From contig CBDDCL010000015.1 of the NCBI GenBank assembly GCA_965226245.1, forward strand, positions 1,798,001 to 1,862,000: a stretch of DNA of 64,000 nucleotides. Reading direction: 5' to 3'. The notes beneath the pieces were generated by a model. That model did no database searches and was not told the origin of the DNA. It saw only the letters and a list, made by a program, of their open reading frames with translations. The DNA is from CBDCYS01 sp965226245 (lineage in GTDB: Bacteria > Acidobacteriota > Terriglobia > Bryobacterales > UBA6623). This document shows positions 16,876 to 26,442 of this stretch, piece by piece (position 1 is the first letter of the stretch; each line of letters begins with the position of its first letter). The position numbers and the translations under genes were made by a program.

Positions 16876-17463
16876 TCACCGAACGTTGAGGGGCGGGGTG
16901 GCGCGCGCCTCCCGGCGAGCCGCGTCGGCCTCTGGGCCGGCGTCGCGCTTGGGCACGCCGGCAACCCGGCCGCCTGCCCGCGGGACTCGCGGCCGGGCCC
17001 CTCTCCTGACTCCTACCACAAAGTCGACATCACAATCCAAAACTTGGAGAAGAGACAAGAGTTGATCCACGGACTTGCGCTGGTTCGTCTGGTCCACAAG
17101 CCGATAGAATTGAGCCGCCGAGGTGCCAAGTCGCCGCGTAATCTCCCTCTTCGACAGGCGGCTGGACGCAATACGCTTTTGCGCCTCCAGGGTCAGCTTA
17201 TAGAGCAGCAGATCTCGCAAGTAGCCCGGGTCGCGATTGTAGTCCAACACCTGCTCGATATGAACCGTTCCTTCGGCGCCTGACCGCAGGACATAAGTAA
17301 AGCCCTCCCTTCCCAGTTCCTTGTCAACGAAAACCTCCACGAGGGGGTCTTCCGCACTGGGCGGCGGATCGGCCTTGGCATACGGAAAAGATAAACTTCC
17401 GCGGGAGGTCGTCACCTCGAACGACTTCCTGCGATTATTGAAGCTGACAGATCGAATCTTCAC
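16876..17463 (-). CDS. DUF2442-like/HTH protein, likely partner of the DUF4160 gene
   Basis: Starts with GTG at 17463, overlapping the upstream DUF4160 stop by 4 nt (GTGA). The N-terminal part (VKIRSVSFNNRRKSFEV, then GSLSFPYAKADPP) resembles DUF2442-type domains. The C-terminal part has a helix-turn-helix-like stretch (SKREITRRLGTSAAQFYRLV). Paired DUF4160 and DUF2442/HTH genes are often listed as possible toxin-antitoxin or regulatory modules, so this could be the DNA-binding member. The last 40 or so codons are Arg/Ala/Pro-rich and run into a dispersed repeat; the native end was probably near GVRR. Function is inferred only from context. Confidence 0.7.
   Translation of the reverse strand: MKIRSVSFNNRRKSFEVTTSRGSLSFPYAKADPPPSAEDPLVEVFVDKELGREGFTYVLRSGAEGTVHIEQVLDYNRDPGYLRDLLLYKLTLEAQKRIASSRLSKREITRRLGTSAAQFYRLVDQTNQRKSVDQLLSLLQVLDCDVDFVVGVRRGARPRVPRAGGRVAGVPKRDAGPEADAARREARATPPLNVR
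16896..16946 (+). repeat. Fragment of dispersed repeat family B within a gene's 3' end
   Basis: GGTGGCGCGCGCCTCCCGGC followed by GTCGGCCTCTGGGCCGGCG, the same block found at 22751-22800 and 46634-46684. It lies within the 3' end of the minus-strand HTH gene. A family C remnant (GCGCATTTCTCACCG) precedes it at about 16866-16880. Confidence 0.65.
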
Positions 17464-17711
17464 AGCAGACCTTTCAATTCGAGTTCTTCGATCAGTTTGA
17501 GAATTCTCGTGTCGGCCTTTCCCTTCATCGTTTTCCCGTTCTCCAGGTCCCACTTCATCACGAGCTTGCGGTCCCTATACACATGCACATGCCGAGGGGA
17601 GTGGTCGCCCTTCCAAGTGATTGAAGATATAGCCGCCCCGGCGAACCTTCCCCACGTATTAACGTTACCTGCTGAGGTAACACTTGTCAATGCCGGCCCG
17701 TCCAGCAGCAA
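17460..17711 (-). CDS. DUF4160-domain protein, start uncertain
   Basis: 83 codons from a TTG at 17711. The recognisable core is GDHSPRHVHVYRDRKLVMKW and the tail LENGKTMKGKADTRILKLIE, as in DUF4160 proteins. The start is not settled: in-frame candidates are TTG at 17711 and TTG at 17690, and the latter coincides with a TTGACA hexamer of a candidate promoter. No ATG or GTG lies between that promoter and the conserved core. The 4-nt overlap with the downstream HTH gene indicates co-translation. Role unknown; a two-gene toxin-antitoxin-like module is one possibility. Confidence 0.6.
   Translation of the reverse strand: MLLDGPALTSVTSAGNVNTWGRFAGAAISSITWKGDHSPRHVHVYRDRKLVMKWDLENGKTMKGKADTRILKLIEELELKGLL
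17662..17690 (-). promoter_or_regulatory. Candidate autoregulated promoter of the DUF4160/HTH pair
   Basis: On the minus strand TTGACA at 17690-17685 is followed after 17 bp by TAACGT at 17667-17662. The perfect palindrome GTTACCTGCTGAGGTAAC (17664-17681) fills the spacer and touches the -10. Such placement is typical of repressor operators. It conflicts with a translation start upstream at 17711, so either the start is non-canonical or the match is fortuitous. Confidence 0.45.
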
Positions 17712-17789
17712 GAGGTGGCCACCGCCGCCAACCCTTGCGAGACGATCGCCGGCTCACCAACACCGCACCGGAAAGTACAATGAAGCTGA

Positions 17790-18391
17790 ATGCTGAAAGT
17801 GGGGCTGACGGGGGGCCTGGCCAGTGGCAAGACCTTCGTTGCCGCGGAGCTGGAGAAACTCGGATGCCATACGATTTCAGCCGACCGGCTCGGACATGAG
17901 GCGCTAAAACGAGACGGCGAGGCTTATGATGAAGTCGTTCGGGAGTTCGGCTCCGGCATCGTCGGAAGCCGCGGTGAAATCGATCGCAGTGCGCTCGGGG
18001 GCATCGTTTTCGCGGATCCCGAACGGCTGAAGGTCCTCAACTCCCTGGTTCATCCCCATGTTTTTCGCCGTCAGGAAGAGTTCTTCGAGCAGGTCCGCCA
18101 AAAGGATCCCGGCGCGGTTGTTGTTTCCGAGGCGGCCATCATGATCGAAAGCGGCAGCTACAAACGCTATGACTGCCTGATCGTGACCGTCTGTCCGCCG
18201 GAGCTGCAGATTGAGAGGTACCGTGAAAGAGAGGGCGCCAGCGAGACCGAAGCGCGCGCCCGCCTCGCTCGCCAGATGCCGCTGGAAGAGAAACGAAAGT
18301 ATGCCGACTACGTCATTGACACTTCAGGGACAAAACACGATACGGCTCGTCAAGTCGGCAAGCTCTACCGCCAACTGAAGCAAGAGGCAGC

Positions 18392-18395
<4 letters not shown>
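17790..18395 (+). CDS. coaE: Dephospho-CoA kinase
   Basis: Last step of coenzyme A synthesis, phosphorylating dephospho-CoA with ATP. The 201-residue protein starts MLKVGLTGGLASGKTF with the P-loop at residues 7-15. It has the family blocks ISADRLGHEAL, VHPHVFRRQEEF and the lid arginines in EREGASETEARARLARQM. The tail YVIDTSGTKHDTARQV is also typical. Its stop overlaps the ATG of the protease gene (ATGA), so the two are translationally coupled. Confidence 0.95.
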
Positions 18396-19540
<1,145 letters not shown>

Positions 19541-19711
19541 GCAGTGGTGGTGTTTTCCATTCCCGTCTAGCCGATGTGGAAAGATGCACGTCCACACCCG
19601 AATTTCGACAGATTTCCTTGTCTTTATTTCAGAAGCAAACGACCATGCATCTGTTTTCCTGCGCCCCGTCCGGGACTCCTGTGTGGGACGTAGACGCGAT
19701 CGCGATGAAGA

Positions 19712-19760
19712 GCGCGGACTTCCGTCCGCGCCTCTGTCCGGCCGTCTGAAATTTTCTGCC
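19712..19760 (+). promoter_or_regulatory. Conserved leader motif before mutM (shared with sufC)
   Basis: Hairpin GCGCGGAC / GTCCGCGC with a short loop, then CTCTGTCCGGCCGTCTGA and AATTTTCTGCC, ending 20 nt before the mutM ATG. It matches the minus-strand motif before sufC (2815-2863). A short fragment of family A (TGTTTTCCTGCGCCCCGTCC) lies just upstream at 19651-19670. Confidence 0.45.
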
Positions 19761-19780
19761 ATAATTGGCAACGATTTTCC

Positions 19781-20587
19781 ATGCCTGAGCTTCCTGAAGT
19801 CGAAACGATTGTTCGCGGGCTGGAACCGCACATCGTCAACCGCCGTATCGCAAACGTTGAGTTTCTTTGGCCAGGGCTGGTGGTCGGCGATGTGGAGAAG
19901 ACGGCCAGGCGGTTGCGGGGTCTTACGATCTCAGGAATCCGGCGGCATGGGAAATACATCGTTGTTGACTTAAGCAGTGCGCGGAAGTCCTGGTGCCTCG
20001 TCATCCACCTGCGGATGACTGGGAACTTCATTGTCAACGGTGAACTGGGACCTCACACGCGAGCCGTGCTGTTTCTCGAAGGCGGGCCGGCCTTGGTTTA
20101 CCACGACATTCGCAAGTTCGGGCGCTGGCAGCTCTGTGAAGGGCTGCCGGAGCGGCTTCTCGAACTGGGGCCGGAGCCGCTTGAGATTTCCGTGGATGAT
20201 TTTCGGACTCGCCTTCGCTCACGCGGCGGTATGCTCAAGGCCCTGCTTCTCAATCAGGAGTTCCTTCGCGGTTTGGGGAACATCTACGCCGACGAGGCGC
20301 TCTTTCGCGCCCGCATTCATCCCCGGACGAATAGCGCCAAGGTCGGGCCCAAACGGGCGGCGCGTCTGCACCAAGCCATTCGAGAAGTGCTCACGGATGC
20401 CATCGCTCAAGGCGGCTCCACCATCAACAACTATGTGAACAGCGAGGGTGCTCAGGGGTATTTCCAGCTCAGCACATACGTCTATGGAAAGACCGGCCAA
20501 TGCTGCAAAATTTGTGAAACACCGATTCGGCGCACGATTGTCGCCAGTCGCAGTACACACTTTTGCCCCAGGTGCCAGAGGCGCTAG
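19781..20587 (+). CDS. mutM: Formamidopyrimidine-DNA glycosylase
   Basis: Base-excision repair enzyme that removes 8-oxoguanine and formamidopyrimidines and cleaves the abasic site. The 268 residues begin MPELPEVETIVRGLEPHIV, with the catalytic Pro and Glu directly after the initiator Met. The strand-contacting lysine is in RRHGKYIVVDL, and the helix-two-turn-helix signature is RGLGNIYADEALF. The C-terminal four-cysteine zinc finger reads CKICETPIRR and FCPRCQ. All catalytic parts are intact. Confidence 0.96.
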   Translation: MPELPEVETIVRGLEPHIVNRRIANVEFLWPGLVVGDVEKTARRLRGLTISGIRRHGKYIVVDLSSARKSWCLVIHLRMTGNFIVNGELGPHTRAVLFLEGGPALVYHDIRKFGRWQLCEGLPERLLELGPEPLEISVDDFRTRLRSRGGMLKALLLNQEFLRGLGNIYADEALFRARIHPRTNSAKVGPKRAARLHQAIREVLTDAIAQGGSTINNYVNSEGAQGYFQLSTYVYGKTGQCCKICETPIRRTIVASRSTHFCPRCQRR

Positions 20588-20716
20588 GGCGGTGGCGGGC
20601 CACGCGAAGCAGGGCCGGCCACGACTAGCTCGCGACTCAACGAGGGAGCGAACAAATAGGGCCGACAGGATTGCCGGCCCCCACTGGAAGACTCTTACGG
20701 GACTACTTAAAAGCTG

Positions 20717-21799
20717 TTACGGAAGCGCCGGTTCCATGACCGTGTAGTTGGCGTCGAGCGCGCGCAGGAACGCTACCAGGTCGGCCTTCTCAGCGTCGCT
20801 CAAGTTGGCGTCTTTCGCGTCCTTCAGGTTCTCTTCGTCGAGCCACTTGTTGGGCTTGCCGCCGCTTGTCATCAGATCGACGGCCTCTTCGAGCGTTGCC
20901 ACGCTGCCGTCGTGCATGTAGGGCGCGGACTTGCTGATGTCCATTAGCGTCGGAGTTTTGAAGGCGCCGGTGTCCTTCTCGTCACCGGACACCTTGCCCC
21001 GGCCCGGGTCACTGACCTTGTCTCCATCAATGCCGATACCAACGTTGTGGTATTGCAGATCAGTCAGCAGCAGCCCGTCGTGACAGTTTATGCATTTGGC
21101 CTTTTCGCTGAAAATCTCCCAGCCGCTCCGTGCCTGTTCGCTCAACGCGGACTCGTCCCCGCCGCGGAAGCGAATCCAGGCGGAGTCCGATGCAACGATC
21201 GTCCGCATGAACGAAGCCACGGCCATCGCGACGTTGTCGGGAGTGGCATCGGCGCCAAAGACGTTTTGGAATTGCTCTTTGTAGCCGGGGATTTCGTTCA
21301 GCTTGGCGCAGATGTCGTCCATGCTGGGCACGTCGTCGTTGCCGGAAGCGCCCATGTTGCCGCCGCCCCAGGCTCCTTTGACCTGGGCCTCCAAAGCGCC
21401 GCTACGGCCGTCCCAGTAAAACTCGGAGTGGTAACCGATGTTCCAAAGAGACGGGCTGGACCGCGTCAGCGTCTTGTCGAACGCGCCGATGGCAAGCGGC
21501 TTTCCGTCCGTCAGTCCGTTTTCCTTGAGATGGCAGCCGTAGCACGACCGCACGCCGTCACCGCTCAGGCGGGGGTCATAGTAGAGCTGCTTGCCTAGCT
21601 CGACCTTCTCTTGGGTCATGGGGTTGTCGGCCGGAACCGCCATGGCTTCGTAGCCCTCGAGTTCCGGCCATGCAGGCGCTTCCACAGCCGCCATCTCTGG
21701 AGGCGGCGGTGCAGTATCGCAACCGGCAAACACCAACACCATGGCAGCGCTCAGAATGAGTATCGCTCGAATCGTTTTCGTGTTGTGAGACATCATCAC
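20717..21799 (-). CDS. Di-heme cytochrome c peroxidase (CcpA/MauG family), lipoprotein
   Basis: Periplasmic di-heme peroxidase that reduces hydrogen peroxide with electrons from c-type cytochromes. The 360-residue precursor has a lipoprotein signal with lipobox cysteine C27 (LVFAGC), so it is probably membrane-anchored. The two heme motifs are CYGCH at 86-90 and CINCH at 236-240. Family blocks include GKQLYYDPRLSGDG, WNIGYHSEFYWDGR, FKTPTLMDI and YMHDGSVATLEEA. A MauG-type modifying enzyme is an alternative, but no MauG substrate lies nearby. Confidence 0.93.
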   Translation of the reverse strand: MMMSHNTKTIRAILILSAAMVLVFAGCDTAPPPPEMAAVEAPAWPELEGYEAMAVPADNPMTQEKVELGKQLYYDPRLSGDGVRSCYGCHLKENGLTDGKPLAIGAFDKTLTRSSPSLWNIGYHSEFYWDGRSGALEAQVKGAWGGGNMGASGNDDVPSMDDICAKLNEIPGYKEQFQNVFGADATPDNVAMAVASFMRTIVASDSAWIRFRGGDESALSEQARSGWEIFSEKAKCINCHDGLLLTDLQYHNVGIGIDGDKVSDPGRGKVSGDEKDTGAFKTPTLMDISKSAPYMHDGSVATLEEAVDLMTSGGKPNKWLDEENLKDAKDANLSDAEKADLVAFLRALDANYTVMEPALP

Positions 21800-22312
21800 T
21801 TTTCCTCTCCTTCCTTGAGACCGGCTTTGATGGTGGCTCCCGTTCAGGCCTCACCAGGCAGACGGCCTTTCTAACTTTACCGCTAATTGTACCGTTCGAA
21901 CCACGCCATCAGCAACGTGTATGCGGCAACGCAGGTAAAACGAAGCCGTTACCAAGGCGGTTTGCCGAGACCGGGCAGCCGACCCAGCCCCTCCATAGTG
22001 TAGACGACTGAGCCGGGCGCTTCAGACCTTCGTGCCGGCCAGCGGAAGATTCTCGTCGACCATCCGTTGGTTGATCATCTCGGAGTTCACTGCCGAGATG
22101 AGCGAATTCCTCAGCGCCCAAAGGTACGCCTTGTGGGGGACTTTGAGCGGACCGGGCAGTCCCAGCCGGCGGTAGGACATACCGGACTGGCGGTTTCCGG
22201 GGGCCATTCCCCTCATGGAGTGCATTTCCAGACCGATGAGAAAAGCGAGCTGAACGCCGCTCGCCGGCATTCTTAGAGCGATCGAGCCGGCTCGGGCGGC
22301 TGGCGCCGAAAA
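21800..22312. other. Intergenic stretch without a recognisable gene
   Basis: About 510 bp between the peroxidase and a small membrane gene. A 98-codon minus-strand frame (22022-22318) is open, but its product matches no family I recognise and it overlaps the start of the plus-strand gene. No clear repeat-family copy is present. Confidence 0.35.
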
Positions 22313-22663
22313 ATGCAATTCTTCCTCAGATTCCTGATTGTTTCCTGCCTGGTGTTGCTGACTTGGTGGCGGCTGGAAACTGCTCTCAACGAACAGCAGT
22401 TCGTCACGATTGCCATTCTGGGGTTAGCCGGGTGCACGGTGCTGCTGGTGTGCAAGCGGCGGCGAGTCGGCCTTTGGCTTGCCATGTGGCTGGGCACGGC
22501 GCATCTGGCGGGAACTCTCCTGGCGGTCCCTTTGGAGCAGGCGCCGCTTGTGCTTCCATTCCTTGTCTGTTTGTTGGCAATCGCGTGCAGCGCTATTCTT
22601 CTTGTGGCGACCCGCGAACGTCACCGCGGGCGGCCGGTTTACGAACGCTACCCGGAGTTCTGA
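22313..22663 (+). CDS. Small hypothetical membrane protein
   Basis: 116 residues with four probable membrane segments: about 4-18, 31-46, 51-72 and 78-98. It begins MQFFLRFLIVSCLVLLTWW and ends in a short charged tail, RERHRGRPVYERYPEF. No family recognised. The regular hydrophobic pattern supports real coding, but there is no strong ribosome binding site, so confidence is moderate. Confidence 0.5.
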   Translation: MQFFLRFLIVSCLVLLTWWRLETALNEQQFVTIAILGLAGCTVLLVCKRRRVGLWLAMWLGTAHLAGTLLAVPLEQAPLVLPFLVCLLAIACSAILLVATRERHRGRPVYERYPEF

Positions 22664-22750
22664 AAATGGGTTGGCCGGCTGCTGTTCGGTTCTTGGATCG
22701 GAGAGGAATGAGGGTTAGGAGTCCTTAGAGTCTTGATGCAGGCGATGACA

Positions 22751-22968
22751 GGCTACGTCGGCCCGCAGGCCGACGCGGCCCGCCGGGAGGCGCGCGCCAC
22801 CTCAAGGCGAGGCACCCTTCCGTACTTGCCGGGAGACGGTCGTGATCAGGGCGGAATGAAAGCCCGTTGAAACGGGCTGAGGAACAACTTCGGGAAGGCT
22901 GGTCAACCGGCCCTAAAAGGACCGGCCTACAGGAGACCAAGCCACGTGAACGTGGCTCAACGGCTCCA
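22751..22968 (+). repeat. Dispersed repeat family B (multi-hairpin), copy 1
   Basis: A string of hairpins: GTCGGCCCGCAGGCCGAC; then AGCCCGTTGAAACGGGCT (22861-22878); CCGGCCCTAAAAGGACCGG; AGCCACGTGAACGTGGCT. Two of these share the design of 8-bp arms around a GA centre. The order is the same in the copies at 47288-47430 and, inverted, 46468-46684. The 694-bp gap 22664-23357 holds this copy, a family C element and no gene. Confidence 0.8.
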
Positions 22969-22984
22969 AGTGAACAGCATTGGC

Positions 22985-23170
22985 GCTAGCCCGCATTTCT
23001 CACCGCCTGACGGTCGAAGCACGCGATAAGCCCGCCATTACTTCGTTGCGCTTGCTCGTCGTGCTCACCGTACTGTCAAGTACGCCTCCGCTCGTCAAGC
23101 GGCGCGCGCCTCGTACTGACGGGCCTCTCACGCACTTCGCCTCGCCACGCGGTGAGAAAAGCGGGCTAGC
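22985..23170. repeat. Dispersed repeat family C (MITE-like), copy 1
   Basis: 186 bp with 22-bp terminal inverted repeats at 22985-23006 and 23149-23170 that differ at one position (core GCTAGCCCGC and TTTCTCACCGC). Inside are paired arms around TACTGTCAAGTACGC and CTCGTACTGACGGG. It is preceded by GTGAACAGCATTGG, an end sequence of family A, so the families adjoin as a mosaic. Non-coding. Confidence 0.75.
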
Positions 23171-23357
23171 TACTAGCCGCGAATGATGGGGTGTGCGACG
23201 GGTGAAGCTCGGGTGTAAGCCAAATATTGCAGAGGAATGATTACTTAGTACTACGGTGTAAGGCGAACGAGAAACCAGAAAGGCCCGGCTCAGGGCGAAT
23301 CGACTGTTGAGCAGCCTTGTACCATGTCCGTCAAGAGCGGCAGGACGCAGCTCTAGC

Positions 23358-23813
23358 CTAGGCGGTTTGTCCGCGCGTCGCGCGCTGGGCGCGATACGCC
23401 GCCCGATTCGCGATCAAATTGGCGATCCCGGCCAGCAGCGCCGGCACCTCAACGGTCTCGACGAGCAGATCATCCGAGTCTGGTTGGTTGAATTTGCCCT
23501 CGGATGTGGTCGTCAGGTAGGCGGTGGCGGGCTTATATTCCTGGTGCTGAGCGAGACCGATCACTTTGCGAGAGGCATCCGGCGATTCCCGACGTAAGTT
23601 GCACAAAATCAACGCATACTGCTCATCTTCGATCTTGTCCATGGCTTCCGCGGAAGAGGCCGCGCAATCGACTGAATAGCCGCTTTTGTGGAGGACGGCT
23701 TCGAGCGTAAGTCGAGCCGGCATGTCATCGGCTGCAACTAAGATCCGAACGCTGCCCGATGTTTGATCCGTTCCGATTACCCGTGACGTTGCGGTTTGCA
23801 TAACTACTCCCAC
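23358..23813 (-). CDS. Degenerate response-regulator receiver protein
   Basis: 151-residue stand-alone receiver-like domain: VRILVAADDMPARLTLEAVL (acidic pair near residues 29-30) and YALILCNLRRE, where the usual phosphoacceptor aspartate is replaced by N72. The conserved threonine region is YLTTT. The asparagine makes conventional phosphorylation unlikely, so it may act as a phosphorylation-independent or inactive receiver. No histidine kinase is nearby. The start may be the ATG at 23813 or M5. Confidence 0.7.
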   Translation of the reverse strand: MGVVMQTATSRVIGTDQTSGSVRILVAADDMPARLTLEAVLHKSGYSVDCAASSAEAMDKIEDEQYALILCNLRRESPDASRKVIGLAQHQEYKPATAYLTTTSEGKFNQPDSDDLLVETVEVPALLAGIANLIANRAAYRAQRATRGQTA

Positions 23814-24127
23814 ATCGATTCTAGCCCCATTGCGCCAAAATCCAAAGGAAAATTTTGAGTTCCAGTACTATTCTAAGCTAAATTAAGTACGTCACATTAC
23901 CCTCACGAAGTGCGCCGAGCCTGCGGGATTTCGGACCGAGCTAGCCCAAACGAGTTCCATTCGCGGATCGCACGCGGATGACGCTGAGTCGGCCGGAGGT
24001 TCGAAGGCTCGTTTCGGCTCAACACGACAGATCCTCCAATGTTCGCGCACTGAACGGTCTGGCCTCCGACACGGATAGGGCAAGTATCTCCGCACCTTCT
24101 CCCGCACAGGCGGATGGCGCAGTCGGG
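23814..24127. other. Intergenic stretch without a recognisable gene
   Basis: 314 bp between the receiver gene and purB, including an AT-richer segment at about 23830-23900 that may hold the receiver gene promoter. No tRNA, repeat-family copy or gene seen. Confidence 0.35.
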
Positions 24128-25447
24128 CTAGGAATCAGCAGCCTTGAATACGCGATCGAAAATATAATCGACATGACGAAGCTGCCGCTGTAGGTCAAAG
24201 GCTCCCGAGATTTCCTGCGAGGTTAAGACGCCGCTGATATCGGAATCTTGTTCGACGAGTTGTCTGAAATCCCCTTCCTGTTCCCACGCTCTCATGGCAT
24301 TGCGTTGCACCCAGCCGTAGGCTTCCTCGCGAAGCACACCCTTGGCTGCAAGGTCGAGCAGAAGCTGTCCGGAAAAAACAAGTCCGCCTCCCATGTCGAG
24401 GTTGCGTCTCATGCGGCCGGGGTCGACCAGCAGGTTGGCGATCAAGTCCGTGGTCTTGGCGAGCAGGTGGTCGACCAGGATCGTCGAGTCCGGAAGGATA
24501 ACGCGCTCGACGGAAGAATGGGAGATATCGCGCTCATGCCAAAGTGCAATGTTTTCGAGCGCGGCCATTAGATTCGAGCGCACGACCCGAGCCAGCCCGC
24601 AAATTTGTTCGCAACTGATCGGGTTCTTCTTGTGGGGCATGGCGGAGCTGCCCTTCTGAGACTTCGAGAAGTACTCCTGCGCTTCGCGTACCTCGGTGCG
24701 CTGCAGGTGCCGGATCTCCAGAGCAATCTTCTCGAGGGTCGCCGCGATCAATGCCAGCGTGGAAATATATTGGGCGTGACGATCACGCTGGATGACCTGT
24801 GAAGAAATCGCGGCCGCCTCGAGACCGAGCTTTTCGCAGATGCGTTCCTCCGCCTGAGGACTGATGTGAGCGAAGGTGCCGACCGCGCCGGAGATCTTGC
24901 CCACGCGAATCTGCTCAGCCGCGTCATCGAAACGGCGCACGTGGCGATCGGTTTCGGCATACCAATTCGCCACCTTCAGGCCGAAAGTTGTGGGCTCCGC
25001 GTGCACGCCATGGGTACGGCCGACGATCACCGTGTGTTTGAACTCGAAAGCCCGGTCATGCAACACCTGCCGCAACTTTTCAAGGGCCGGCTTGATAAGA
25101 GCGCTGGCATCCCGGATCTGCAGCGCCTGCGCTGTATCAACAACATCGTTTGACGTCAGCCCATAGTGCAGCCAGCGAGAATGTTCGGCGGCTCCGGCGG
25201 CGGCCATCTTCTCCGAAACCGCGGTCGTGAATGAGATGACGTCGTGCTTGACCTCTCGCTCGATCTCCTGGATACGCTGGACGTCGAAATCCGCATGCTT
25301 GCGTAGCGCTTCAGCCGCCTCTCGAGGCACCTCGCCAATTTCGGCAAGCGCTTCAGAAGCCGCCAGCTCAACGTCGAGCCAGCGGCGATACTTGCTTTCA
25401 TCGGACCAAATGCGGCCCATTTCCGGTCGCGTGTAGCGTGCAATCAA
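24128..25447 (-). CDS. purB: Adenylosuccinate lyase
   Basis: Purine synthesis enzyme acting twice: on SAICAR, and on adenylosuccinate to give AMP. The product is 439 residues from a TTG at 25447, read as MIARYTRPEMGRIWSDESKY, which matches the usual PurB N-terminus. The TTG overlaps the stop of the upstream hydrolase gene (TTGA), supporting this start over one 21 codons earlier. The fumarase/lyase signature is GSSAMPHKKNP; the catalytic regions TSNDVVDTA and GRTHGVHAEPTTFGLK are present. Confidence 0.94.
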   Translation of the reverse strand: MIARYTRPEMGRIWSDESKYRRWLDVELAASEALAEIGEVPREAAEALRKHADFDVQRIQEIEREVKHDVISFTTAVSEKMAAAGAAEHSRWLHYGLTSNDVVDTAQALQIRDASALIKPALEKLRQVLHDRAFEFKHTVIVGRTHGVHAEPTTFGLKVANWYAETDRHVRRFDDAAEQIRVGKISGAVGTFAHISPQAEERICEKLGLEAAAISSQVIQRDRHAQYISTLALIAATLEKIALEIRHLQRTEVREAQEYFSKSQKGSSAMPHKKNPISCEQICGLARVVRSNLMAALENIALWHERDISHSSVERVILPDSTILVDHLLAKTTDLIANLLVDPGRMRRNLDMGGGLVFSGQLLLDLAAKGVLREEAYGWVQRNAMRAWEQEGDFRQLVEQDSDISGVLTSQEISGAFDLQRQLRHVDYIFDRVFKAADS

Positions 25448-26301
25448 AACTGAAAAACCTCCGTGGGCCGCTTCTGCTCGGCGACAACGATTCGGGTGTC
25501 GCGCGCGCATGCCTGTTCGAGAGCGCTCTGGGCGAACAAACGCGCGATGGCGGGATGATTGTTGGCATCGCTGAGGTGGGAAAGGATCACGACTTGTGTC
25601 GAACGGTCGAAATCAGTGGACAGGAAATCCGACAGCGCTTGATTCGAGAGGTGGCCGACGCGGCTCATCACCCTCTGTTTCACAAACCATGGGTGGGGTC
25701 CGACCTTGAGCATATCGAGGTCGTGGTTGGACTCGATGATCAGCAGGTCGCAGCCGCCGATCTGGCGCCGCACCGACTCGGGCATGTACCCCAAGTCCGT
25801 CACCAGCCCCACTTTCACACCCTGGGCCCGAAAGCAAAAAGCCACCGGGTCCGCGGCATCATGGGGAACCGTAAACGTGTCGATGTCGATGTCCCCTATC
25901 GTGAGCCGCCGCCCGGCGTCAAAGAGTTCGAGCACCGGTTCCACGCTGTTCCAATCCAGAGCGTCGTTGGTCCGCCCAGTGATATGGATTGGCGTCTTGA
26001 GCCGCTTGGCTAGCTGCGGCAGGCCGGCAACGTGGTCGGAATGCTCGTGCGAAATCAGGACCGCGTCGATCCGCTCCGGATCCTCCCCGACCGCCCTCAA
26101 TCGCTTGCAGGTCTCGCGAAAGCTGAAACCGATGTCCACCAGCAGGCGCACCTTCTCGGTCGCGATCAGTGTCGCGTTGCCGCCGCTGCCGCTACCCAAC
26201 TGGCAAACTCGAAGACTCGTAGGGCACTCCTTCCTGTAGCCTGTAAACGGAACAGGGAGTCGCTTTGATGCCGGAATACGGCGAGACCGCTTTGACTGCA
26301 C
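25444..26301 (-). CDS. MBL-fold metallo-hydrolase (YycJ/WalJ-like)
   Basis: 285-residue metallo-beta-lactamase-fold protein with the zinc motif HEHSDH (H85-H90), preceded by CQLGSGSGGNATLI and later TVPHDAADPVAF and VILSHLSDANNHP. The LGSGSxGN start and the overall order match the YycJ/WalJ subgroup, which has been linked to DNA repair and cell-wall coordination in Firmicutes; its substrate here is unknown. Its stop overlaps the purB start, so the two form an operon. The first 25 or so residues may not be native, but no better in-frame start was found. Confidence 0.85.
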   Translation of the reverse strand: MQSKRSRRIPASKRLPVPFTGYRKECPTSLRVCQLGSGSGGNATLIATEKVRLLVDIGFSFRETCKRLRAVGEDPERIDAVLISHEHSDHVAGLPQLAKRLKTPIHITGRTNDALDWNSVEPVLELFDAGRRLTIGDIDIDTFTVPHDAADPVAFCFRAQGVKVGLVTDLGYMPESVRRQIGGCDLLIIESNHDLDMLKVGPHPWFVKQRVMSRVGHLSNQALSDFLSTDFDRSTQVVILSHLSDANNHPAIARLFAQSALEQACARDTRIVVAEQKRPTEVFQF

Positions 26302-26442
26302 GAGAGGGGATTAATGGCTCGCCTGAGATCCTGTTGTACCAAGAAAGAGATCCGGCAACAAGGCGGGAGCCCCAAATAGTGAAAGTTTTCGACGGCTGCC
26401 CGCGCGTTGACGTGTTTCTCCGCACAGTGTTCCAATGATGGC

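Noticed and set aside
22985..23170. Possible tRNA or small structured RNA gene
   Set aside because: The pairing is between long terminal arms, with no cloverleaf, T-loop or CCA-type acceptor; repeated elsewhere as a dispersed element.
23978..24193. Possible tRNA near a GGTTCGAAG sequence at about 23996
   Set aside because: No acceptor stem or anticodon arm could be paired around it.
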